Assembly: GCA_035631615.1 (NCBI GenBank)
Contig: DASQIK010000029.1
Location: forward strand, 1-22,452
DNA length: 22,452 nt
Origin: UBA5189 sp035631615
Lineage (GTDB): Bacteria > Chloroflexota > Limnocylindria > Limnocylindrales > CSP1-4
Direction: 5' to 3'
Both the position numbers and the translations under genes were made by a program. The notes under the pieces are model-generated. The model saw nothing but the letters and a program-made list of their open reading frames with translations. It was not told the origin of the DNA and did no database searches. The stretch's first letter is position 1. Each line of letters opens with the position of its first letter. Shown here piece after piece: positions 8,801-13,718 of the stretch.

Positions 8801-9743
8801 GGTCGTCGGCGGGATCGTCGTGGCATCGAGGACGGTCGTGACGCGGACGCGCTCGACGATGTCCGTGGTGACGCTCGAGGACCTCCAGGGCTCGATCGAG
8901 GTCGTCGTGTTCCCGCGCCTGTACGAGACCACCGGTCCGATCTGGCAGGAGGGCGCGATCCTGCTCGTCGCCGGCCGGGTCGACCATCGGGGCGAGGAGG
9001 TCTCGCTCCTGGCCGACGTCGTCGTCCCGTGGGACGAGGCGGTCGCGAAGGGCGCGGACGCGTTCGCACGGGAGGTGGCGCAGGGCGATCGTGGCGCCCC
9101 GCGGCGCCGGCAGCCCGTTCCGGCCGGACCGGGTCCATCGATGACGCCCGCCTCCGTGGCCGCGTCGAACGGCAATATGCACGGGCCCGCATCGTTCGAT
9201 CCACGCGTGGTGGGCATCGGGCGCCGCCCGGAGATCCCCTACGTCTCGCCGCTGCGCGGCGGCGCCATCCCGGATGAGGGGCCGCTCGAGCTGGCGAGTG
9301 CGGCCGCGGCGACGCCGGTCTCCACGCTGCCCCGGATCACGCCGGCGGAACCGGTTCCCACCTACGAGGAGCTCCCTGGTGCAACCTCGGCCCCGGAGCG
9401 TGACGCGGAGCCGGCACTGCCCGACGAGGCCCGCGCCCGAGTCGCCGCGGATGCCGAGGCGGCGACGGCCCCGGTCGAGGCGACACCGATCGGGAGCGTG
9501 CTGCATGTCCGGTTCGCGACCGTGCCGGCGGCCCAGCTCGTCGGCGCGATGGAGGCGATTCGCGGGCTCATCCGCGAGCGCCCGGGCGAGACTCGCGTCG
9601 TCGTCCACGTGCCCGCCGTCGGCGGCGGCGTGCTCCCCATGGAGCTGCGCGCCGGAATCGCCTATGACACGGACCTCCTCGCCGAGGTCCAGCGCCGGCT
9701 GGGGCAGGGGATCGTCCAGCTCTCGGTGGCGCCGCCCGCCTGA
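5847..9743 (+). CDS. dnaE: DNA polymerase III alpha subunit (DnaE) with apparently intact PHP domain
   Basis: This 1298-residue protein is the replicative polymerase catalytic subunit. The N-terminal PHP domain (about 10-270) keeps the metal ligands seen in active bacterial PHP domains: H14, H16, D25, H50, E75, H96, C146, D214 and H216. The polymerase core carries PDIDVDF with D404 and D406, and the third carboxylate D558 in LLKFDFLGL. A helix-hairpin region and an OB fold (about 984-1060, RPVVGGIVVASRTVVTRTRS) follow. A Pro/Ala-rich linker of about 140 residues precedes a terminal domain (about 1214-1298) resembling the usual DnaE C-terminus. GTG 5847 is the first ATG/GTG/TTG codon in frame after the previous gene; TTG 5859 is an alternative. 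The ATG at 5803 is out of frame. It is longer than E. coli DnaE (1160), mainly because of the linker. Confidence 0.95.
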   Translation: MVRALALASNDFVHLHTHSEFSLLDGLGRITDLVDEASAKGFDSLALTDHGALYGSVAFYQAAINKGIKPIIGVETYVARRSMTDKEGKADAQPFHLILLARNLVGYRNLCRLVTDAHLDGYYYKPRIDREHLAKHSEGLVGLSACLNGEVSRALEVDDWDLARTVAGEYGDIFGKDRFFLELQDHGLAEQRRLNEQLLRLAPEAGLPLVVTNDLHYVRREQAPAHDVLLCVGTASNLDTPGRLKFETDDFYLKSAADMAARFPDQLEAITNTKRIAEMCEVKLPLNQTRIPHFPVPDGETTESWLRAECQRGLARRYGTVTDELQTRLDYELGVINQMGYPGYFLIVADFIRFAREQGIQTTCRGSAPGSIVTYTLGITPVDPIAYGLPFERFLNPDRVTMPDIDVDFQDDRRDEVIAYVSRKYGQDHVAQIITFGTMLARAAIRDVGRVLGLSYGEVDRIAKAVPNQLGIKLDDALESAPALREQYDADPSVKRVIDFAKQLEGVARNASTHAAGVVISREPLTELMPLQKATNSDSLMTQVEMHGIEALGLLKFDFLGLSNLTILKNAVDLIKAHRGIDIDLDNIPLDDARTFELLSTGETTGIFQLESAGMRRYVRELRPTSVFDLAAMVALYRPGPMDNIPAYIRRKHGQEAVSYLHPLLEPFLERTYGIFVYQEDIMAAAIALGGFTGPEADTLGYAIRKKKSSVLRAQKEKFVTQAAERGVSPAVIDQVFAAFQPFERYGFNKAHATCYGLIAYQTAYLKANYTVDYMASVLSAFRSSEEKVAAAVAECRRLGIEVRPPDVGRSAVEFTVEDEGIRFGLLAVKNVGQGAIESIIAAREADGPFKSLGDLCRRIDLRLANRKVLESLAKVGALSAFGHAAQILEGLDDAIAAGAATQRDLATGQTSLFDVGATESMVLERPLPQTAEAPVRERLRWEKELLGLYLSEHPMGEVADQVGAFVTAYSGDLKSDETLDGQRPVVGGIVVASRTVVTRTRSTMSVVTLEDLQGSIEVVVFPRLYETTGPIWQEGAILLVAGRVDHRGEEVSLLADVVVPWDEAVAKGADAFAREVAQGDRGAPRRRQPVPAGPGPSMTPASVAASNGNMHGPASFDPRVVGIGRRPEIPYVSPLRGGAIPDEGPLELASAAAATPVSTLPRITPAEPVPTYEELPGATSAPERDAEPALPDEARARVAADAEAATAPVEATPIGSVLHVRFATVPAAQLVGAMEAIRGLIRERPGETRVVVHVPAVGGGVLPMELRAGIAYDTDLLAEVQRRLGQGIVQLSVAPPA

Positions 9744-9762
9744 GCCTGTGAGGCGCGGCGCG

Positions 9763-9791
9763 GGGCTCGGGTCCGGAGTCACCAGCGCCCG
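9763..9791. repeat. 29-bp direct repeat, copy 1
   Basis: The 29-nt sequence beginning GGGCTCGGGTCCGGAGTCAC recurs exactly at 9811-9839, starting 48 nt further on. It lies between the convergent 3' ends of dnaE and the thioesterase. The core contains TCCGGA but the unit is not a strong hairpin and has no T tract, so it is not an obvious terminator. Confidence 0.9.
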
Positions 9792-9810
9792 GCGTCCGGC
9801 CAGCACCGCC

Positions 9811-9839
9811 GGGCTCGGGTCCGGAGTCACCAGCGCCCG
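9811..9839. repeat. 29-bp direct repeat, copy 2 (overlaps thioesterase 3' end)
   Basis: This is an exact copy of 9763-9791. It contains the stop codon and last three to four codons of the minus-strand thioesterase plus 16 nt beyond, so the outer copy looks like a small tandem duplication of the gene's tail. It could equally be one of many dispersed intergenic repeats in this genome, which a single window cannot tell. Confidence 0.9.
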
Positions 9840-10294
9840 AAGGCCGGGTGGTCCTCCTCGACGACGACGAAGGTCGCCCGCCCGCGAGCCGTCACCTCGC
9901 CACCGGCCTCGATCGATGTCTCCACGGTCGCCCGGTCGACTGCGAGCTCGACGACGCGCCCGACGAGCCGCAGCGGCCGATCCGACGGCGTGGGTCGGCG
10001 GAACCGGATCGACAGGTCCGCGGTCACCGACGACGGCGCGACGTCGCCGCCGTCACGCGCCAGCAGCGCGGCGACCGCGGTCCAGTTCGAATGGCAGTCG
10101 ATCAGCGTGCCGAGGATGCCGCCGTTCACGAACCCGTCGAACGCCTCGTGCTCGGGCCGCGCCTGCCAGGTCGCGACCACCGACCCGTCCGGTTGCTCGA
10201 AGCTCTGGATGCGCAGGCCGAGGTCATTCGCCGGCCCGCACCCGAAGCACCGCCCCTTCGGCGCATACCGCTCCTGCAGGGATCGGGAATCCAT
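9827..10294 (-). CDS. Hotdog-fold thioesterase, PaaI-like family
   Basis: This 155-residue protein resembles small hotdog-fold acyl-CoA thioesterases. The diagnostic stretch is HEAFDGFVNGGILGTLIDCH (about residues 48-67): the helix and catalytic region that follows an N-terminal strand carrying a CFGCG motif at about 16-20. The later STADLSIRF-like segment (here SSVTADLSIRF) and RPLRLVGRVVEL are the expected strands of the fold. It probably hydrolyses an acyl-CoA, but the substrate is unknown. It stands alone and converges on dnaE. Its ATG lies only 6 nt from a TAGACT box, so it may be translated from a leaderless mRNA. Its last codons fall inside a 29-bp direct repeat. Confidence 0.85.
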   Translation of the reverse strand: MDSRSLQERYAPKGRCFGCGPANDLGLRIQSFEQPDGSVVATWQARPEHEAFDGFVNGGILGTLIDCHSNWTAVAALLARDGGDVAPSSVTADLSIRFRRPTPSDRPLRLVGRVVELAVDRATVETSIEAGGEVTARGRATFVVVEEDHPAFGRW

Positions 10295-10300
10295 GGCTCG

Positions 10301-10306
10301 AGTCTA
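10301..10306 (-). promoter_or_regulatory. Candidate -10 box TAGACT, leaderless thioesterase start
   Basis: On the minus strand TAGACT ends 6 nt before the thioesterase ATG, the distance expected when transcription begins at the start codon itself. The following bases CGAGCC resemble those after the other TAGACT boxes in this window. No clear -35 box is visible. Confidence 0.4.
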
Positions 10307-10319
10307 GTGCCGTGCCCGA

Positions 10320-10348
10320 CTGACGTATGAGAACGGATGTTCTATACT
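10320..10348 (+). promoter_or_regulatory. Sigma-70-like promoter upstream of tRNA-Leu
   Basis: CTGACG at 10320-10325 and TATACT at 10343-10348 are separated by exactly 17 nt, the ideal spacing for a housekeeping promoter, and five of six bases match the TATAAT consensus. Transcription would start near 10355, about 40 nt before the tRNA. The spacer contains the palindrome described in the next entry. This is the best -35/-10 pair I found in the window. Confidence 0.55.
10330..10343. promoter_or_regulatory. LexA/DinR-like palindrome AGAAC-N4-GTTCT in promoter spacer
   Basis: Bases 10330-10334 (AGAAC) and 10339-10343 (GTTCT) form a perfect 5-bp inverted repeat around GGAT. The inner GAAC-N4-GTTC matches the core of the LexA (DinR) box known from Gram-positive bacteria. 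It fills the spacer between -35 and -10, where a bound repressor would block polymerase. I infer an SOS-type or other dyad repressor site; the host's own LexA box is not known from this window. Confidence 0.4.
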
Positions 10349-10378
10349 CGCGAGACTGGCCACGGGCACGCCGCTCAG

Positions 10379-10384
10379 TAGACT
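10379..10384 (+). promoter_or_regulatory. Second candidate -10 box TAGACT just before tRNA-Leu
   Basis: TAGACT ends 9 nt before the tRNA 5' end, so transcription from here would give a leader of only a few bases. The -35 position (CTGGCC) is weak. It may be an alternative to the promoter at 10320-10348. Confidence 0.35.
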
Positions 10385-10393
10385 TGGGGGTGC

Positions 10394-10479
10394 GCGGCGG
10401 TGCTGGAACGGTTTACAGGGCAGACTCAAACTCTGCTGTCCGAAAGGGCATGTGGGTTCGAATCCCACCCGCCGCACCA
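10394..10479 (+). tRNA. tRNA-Leu (anticodon CAA), CCA encoded
   Basis: The sequence folds as a class II tRNA of 86 nt. The acceptor stem GCGGCGG pairs with CCGCCGC, followed by discriminator A and genomic CCA. The short D stem is CTG/CAG with a loop containing GG. The anticodon stem GCAGA/TCTGC holds the loop CTCAAAC with anticodon CAA. The long variable arm is TGTCC-GAAA-GGGCA, typical of leucine tRNAs, and the T stem GTGGG/CCCAC carries loop TTCGAAT. It reads TTG codons, which are rare in this GC-rich context. An endonuclease gene begins 9 nt after its CCA. Confidence 0.95.
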
Positions 10480-10488
10480 AGCTTCAGG

Positions 10489-11124
10489 ATGAACACGATC
10501 GAGTGTGCCGCAAGGCCACCCGACGTGACGGCTTGCGCGGACCTCCGTGACCAATTCGCGCCCTACGCCTACCTCCTCGGGATCTACCTCGGCGATGGCT
10601 GTTTGACACTTGCGCATGGAAACGTTTGGCGGCTCCGCATCTCACAGGATGCGAGCTACCCCAAGATCATCGAGCAAATCGAGCAGGCGATCACCGAGGT
10701 GGCGTCGCGACACCCGGGCAGGATTCGCCGACAAGGATGCTTCGAGATCTACAGCAATTGGAAACATTGGCTCTGCGTGTTTCCGCAGCACGCGCCCGGT
10801 CCGAAGCACCTCCGGGCCATCAAGCTAACCCCTTGGCAGAAGGAAATCGTCGCCGCAGAGCCTTCGGAGCTCATCCGGGGTCTGATCCATTCGGATGGAT
10901 GTCGAACGATCAACCGAGTGACCAGGAGCTGGTCGAACACGGTGCGCACCTACGAGTATCCGCGCTATTTCTTCGCGAATCACTCGGCCGAGATTCGAGG
11001 CCTATTCATCGAGACTTGTGGGCAGATCGGCGTTGAGGCCCGCCACAACAATCGGTACTCGGTTTCTGTCGCCCGACGCCCGAGCGTCGAGATCCTCGAA
11101 TCGATCATCGGGATGAAGCGCTAA
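10489..11124 (+). CDS. LAGLIDADG-type homing endonuclease-like protein next to tRNA-Leu
   Basis: This 211-residue protein has two LAGLIDADG-like motifs: YLLGIYLGDG (residues 28-37, acid D36) and LIRGLIHSDG (128-137, acid D136). Two motifs about 100 residues apart on one chain fit a monomeric two-repeat enzyme, and both catalytic acids are kept. Proteins of this type occur as free-standing genes in Actinobacteria and Chloroflexota and are often listed only as helix-turn-helix or hypothetical. The ATG at 10489 lies 9 nt after the tRNA CCA; an in-frame ATG at 10450 inside the tRNA would add 13 residues encoded by tRNA sequence and is unlikely. Sampled 60-nt rows of the gene are 55-62% GC against about 73% in the neighbouring gene, so it looks acquired. 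No host intron or intein is visible. Actual cleavage activity is inferred. Confidence 0.75.
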   Translation: MNTIECAARPPDVTACADLRDQFAPYAYLLGIYLGDGCLTLAHGNVWRLRISQDASYPKIIEQIEQAITEVASRHPGRIRRQGCFEIYSNWKHWLCVFPQHAPGPKHLRAIKLTPWQKEIVAAEPSELIRGLIHSDGCRTINRVTRSWSNTVRTYEYPRYFFANHSAEIRGLFIETCGQIGVEARHNNRYSVSVARRPSVEILESIIGMKR

Positions 11125-11172
11125 GCAGCCGTCCCGCCTCCGGGCCATCGGCAGGCGCCACTGGAGCGCCGC

Positions 11173-11178
11173 TATCGT
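11173..11178 (+). promoter_or_regulatory. Possible -10 box TATCGT, near-leaderless hydrolase start
   Basis: TATCGT ends 9 nt before the ATG at 11188, compatible with a transcript that begins within a few bases of the start codon. There is no Shine-Dalgarno sequence and no clear -35 box, so this is a weak call. Confidence 0.25.
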
Positions 11179-11187
11179 TCGAGCGCG

Positions 11188-12219
11188 ATGCCCGACCAGA
11201 TCGTCACCGTCCTCGGCCCGATTGCGCCGGAGGAGCTGGGCACGACGCTCAGCCACGAGCACCTGCTCTTCGACCTGCGCGCCCTGTGGGAGCAGCCGCC
11301 GCCGGAGCGCGCCTGGATCGCGGACACCGAACCAACGCTCGAGAACCGGGCCGAGATCGTCCGTGACCTGTACTACTCGCGTCCAACGCTGTTCCTCGAC
11401 GATCCTGCGATCGCGATCGAGGAGGCGTCGCGTTTCAGGGACGCGGGCGGAAGCTCGATCGTCGACCTGACCACGATCGGCCTGGTGCCGGACCCGGAGG
11501 CGTTGGTCAGCATCTCGGAGGCGACGGGTCTCAACGTGGTCGCCGGCGCCGGCTACTACCGCGCGAAGACGCTCCCCGCCGACGACCTCGATCTGTCGGT
11601 CGAGGCGCTCGCCGACCAGCTCGAGGGCTGGGTCCGCGAGGGCATGGACGGCACGGATGTTCGCGCCGGGCTCCTCGGCGAGCTCGGGACTGCTTCGCCG
11701 ATCCATCCGTTCGAGGAGCGCCAGCTGCGTGCCGCGGCACTGGTCCAGCGATCGACCGGCGTCGCGATCAACGTGCACCCGCAGCTGCACGAACACGAGC
11801 ACCTGCACATCCTCGACATCCTCGAGGATGCGGGCGCCGACCTTGGCAAGGTCGCCCTCAGCCACTGCGACCAGCTGATCGAGCCGGACTGGCATGCCCG
11901 CATCGCGGAGCGCGGCGTCTTCCTCTCGTTCGACACCTTCGGCGCCGAGTTCACCTACGAGAGCGACGGCAGCCGGGAGCCGCTGGACGTCGAGCGCATC
12001 GATTGCCTGCGGCGCCTGCTCGACGCCGGCCGGGCCGCGCAGCTCCTCGTCTCGCACGACATCTGCAGCCGGCTGCAGCTGCATCGGCTGGGCGGCGTCG
12101 GGTACGACCACATCCTCCGAATCGTGGTGCCGGCGCTCCGCGACGCAGGCGCCGCGGCACCGGACATCGATCGGATGCTCGTCGACAACCCGCGGCGGTT
12201 CCTCGCGAAGCCCGCCTGA
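11188..12219 (+). CDS. Phosphotriesterase-family metal-dependent hydrolase
   Basis: This 343-residue amidohydrolase-superfamily protein belongs to the phosphotriesterase-related group. The complete binuclear metal site can be read: H23 and H25 (SHEHL), E165 (GELG), H197 (INVHP), H226 (LSHCD) and D291 (SHDI). The bridging ligand is glutamate, not the carboxylated lysine of true organophosphate-degrading enzymes; glutamate occurs in the PHP-like branch. The natural substrate is therefore likely a lactone, ester or phosphoester and cannot be named. Length and N-terminus (TVLGPIAPEELGTTLSHEH) are typical. It stands alone between the endonuclease and the sigma operon. The ATG has no Shine-Dalgarno sequence, and a possible -10 box lies just upstream. 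Confidence 0.88.
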   Translation: MPDQIVTVLGPIAPEELGTTLSHEHLLFDLRALWEQPPPERAWIADTEPTLENRAEIVRDLYYSRPTLFLDDPAIAIEEASRFRDAGGSSIVDLTTIGLVPDPEALVSISEATGLNVVAGAGYYRAKTLPADDLDLSVEALADQLEGWVREGMDGTDVRAGLLGELGTASPIHPFEERQLRAAALVQRSTGVAINVHPQLHEHEHLHILDILEDAGADLGKVALSHCDQLIEPDWHARIAERGVFLSFDTFGAEFTYESDGSREPLDVERIDCLRRLLDAGRAAQLLVSHDICSRLQLHRLGGVGYDHILRIVVPALRDAGAAAPDIDRMLVDNPRRFLAKPA

Positions 12220-12291
12220 GCGCTACCGGGGCGCCCACGCCCGACCCGGGAACCATCGATCCAGGGTCGCCGTCCAGCGGCGGACCGATGC

Positions 12292-12297
12292 TAGACT
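12292..12297 (+). promoter_or_regulatory. Candidate -10 box TAGACT of the ECF sigma operon
   Basis: TAGACT, followed by CGCGCC, lies 41 nt before the GTG start chosen for the sigma factor. A start near 12304 would give a leader of about 35 nt that includes the GGAGG Shine-Dalgarno site. This box overlaps the first codons of an alternative ATG start at 12288, which argues against that start. Confidence 0.45.
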
Positions 12298-12321
12298 CGC
12301 GCCGCCTGCCACTTGCCGTCC

Positions 12322-12326
12322 GGAGG
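12322..12326 (+). promoter_or_regulatory. Shine-Dalgarno GGAGG deciding the sigma factor start
   Basis: GGAGG stands 12 nt before GTG 12339. That spacing is slightly long but acceptable, and no comparable site precedes the in-frame ATG at 12288. It therefore favours the GTG start. Confidence 0.6.
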
Positions 12327-12338
12327 ACACCCCCGACC

Positions 12339-12947
12339 GTGGAGGACGTTCGCCCGACGACGGTCGTCGACGATCCCGTGCAGCGACGCGACATGATCCT
12401 CATGGATCGAGCGCGGGAAGGCGACCTCAACGCCTTCAACGACCTCGTCGTGGTCTACCAGGACATGCTCTTCGCGCTGATCGTGCGCATGGTCCCGGAC
12501 CGCGATTCCGCGTCGGACGCGGTCCAGGAGGCGTTCTTCAGCGCGTACCGGAACATGGCCGGGTTCCGCGGCGGCAGCGTGAAGTCGTGGCTGAGCCGCA
12601 TCGCGATCAACGCGGCGATGGACGCCCAGCGCCTGAAGAAGCGCCGTCCCGCCGATCCGTACCCGGAGCTCGAGGACGACACGTGGCAGCCGCCCGCAGA
12701 CGCGTCCGCCGACCCGGTCACCACCTCGCTGACGTCGGAGCGCCATCACGCGCTGAACGCGGCGCTCGCGAAGATCACCGGCGACCAGCGGAATGCCATC
12801 GTCCTGTACGACGTCGAGGGCTACGACTACGCCGAGATCGCCGAGCTCACCAATGTCTCGGTCGGGACGGTGAAGTCCCGGATCCATCGGGGCAGGCTTG
12901 CGCTCCGCGAGCTCCTCCACGACCGGATGGACCTGTTCCGTGGCTGA
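12339..12947 (+). CDS. ECF-type RNA polymerase sigma factor
   Basis: This 202-residue sigma-70 family protein has the two-domain ECF architecture. Region 2 spans about residues 25-100 (GDLNAFNDLVVVYQDMLFAL, then DAVQEAFFSAYRNM). After a linker of about 45 residues, region 4 follows from about 140, with the helix-turn-helix YAEIAELTNVSVGTVKSRIH. It directs RNA polymerase to a regulon, normally held in check by the cognate anti-sigma factor. The next gene starts inside its last codons (8-bp overlap) and encodes a membrane protein with anti-sigma features. I chose GTG 12339 because of the upstream GGAGG; ATG 12288 would add 17 residues lying over the presumed promoter. The inducing signal is unknown. 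Confidence 0.92.
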   Translation: MEDVRPTTVVDDPVQRRDMILMDRAREGDLNAFNDLVVVYQDMLFALIVRMVPDRDSASDAVQEAFFSAYRNMAGFRGGSVKSWLSRIAINAAMDAQRLKKRRPADPYPELEDDTWQPPADASADPVTTSLTSERHHALNAALAKITGDQRNAIVLYDVEGYDYAEIAELTNVSVGTVKSRIHRGRLALRELLHDRMDLFRG

Positions 12948-13680
12948 CAGCCGCGTCAACCACCCGCAGCACGACCTCGAGCTCGTCGCGGCGTGGGCCG
13001 CGGGTGAGGCGACCGGTGCCGACCTCGAGCGCGCCGAGCGACTCCTCGACGCCTGCGACCGGTGCGTCTCCATCAGCCGCGACCTGCGGCTCATCACCCT
13101 GGCCCTGCAGGAGCTGCCCGCGGTCGACGCGATGCCCGCGCTCCCGCCCGCGCCGCGCGACTTCCGGCTGACGCCGGAGCAGGCCGCGCGCCTCCACCCG
13201 AGCGCTCCGCTCGTCCGGTGGACGGACCGGCTCGTCGCTGCCGTGGCCGCCCTCGGCAAGCCGGTCGGCGTGTCCCTCGCCACGCTCGGGCTCGTCGGGC
13301 TCCTGGTCGGCACGAGCTCCCTTGGCGTGCCCGGTCGAAGCGCCGCGTCCGCGACGAGCGCGCCGGTCGCGGCGGACCACCTCGCCACCGCTGCCCCGGC
13401 GCCGGGCGGCGAGGGCGGCGCGGCCGGCAACGTGCCCGCCGCCACGTCGGCGAGCGGTGGAACGGGACCAGGACCGAAGTCGACCGACACCAGTCAGGAT
13501 GCATATCGCGGCGGCGCCGGTGCGAGCGCAGGTCCGTACGCATCGACGCTGGGATCAACCGGCTCGACGGCACCAAGCGAGACGCCGGCGCCCGGGCCGG
13601 CTACGTGGCTGCTCGCACTGTCCCTTGTCGCGATCGCGGGTGGCGTCGGGCTCATCGTGGTCGCCACGCGGCGGGGTTGA
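12940..13680 (+). CDS. Membrane anti-sigma-like protein A
   Basis: This 246-residue protein starts at a GTG inside the sigma gene, so translation is coupled. The cytoplasmic N-terminus (about 1-100) resembles a zinc-finger-type anti-sigma domain: HDLELVAAWAAGE followed by a CDRC pair. The histidine normally found four residues before the first cysteine is missing, so the zinc site may be incomplete. A shared motif RDFRLTPEQAARL follows. One membrane segment lies near 104-128, then an Ala/Gly/Ser/Thr/Pro-rich stretch of about 95 residues, then a C-terminal segment (TWLLALSLVAIAGGVGLIVV) ending in basic residues. This predicts both ends inside and the low-complexity loop outside. By position and domain it most likely binds the adjacent sigma factor. 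It is paralogous to the next gene. Confidence 0.75.
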   Translation: MADSRVNHPQHDLELVAAWAAGEATGADLERAERLLDACDRCVSISRDLRLITLALQELPAVDAMPALPPAPRDFRLTPEQAARLHPSAPLVRWTDRLVAAVAALGKPVGVSLATLGLVGLLVGTSSLGVPGRSAASATSAPVAADHLATAAPAPGGEGGAAGNVPAATSASGGTGPGPKSTDTSQDAYRGGAGASAGPYASTLGSTGSTAPSETPAPGPATWLLALSLVAIAGGVGLIVVATRRG

Positions 13681-13718
13681 GGGAACCACCGGGCTCCCGA
13701 TCTCGTCCCACCGGCGAC

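Noticed and set aside
10327..10488. The open frame upstream of the endonuclease ATG, running through the tRNA (with an ATG at 10450 giving MWVRIPPAAP)
   Set aside because: This stretch is the tRNA itself read as protein. A well-formed tRNA with CCA explains it, and the first plausible start after it is ATG 10489.
11154..11170. Inverted repeat GGCGC-N7-GCGCC as a terminator for the endonuclease gene
   Set aside because: The stem is only 5 bp and no T tract follows; such repeats are expected by chance at this GC content.
11125..11187. Search for a duplicated tRNA 3' end (att site) after the endonuclease gene
   Set aside because: No copy of the T-arm/acceptor sequence is present, so an integrase-type insertion is not supported.
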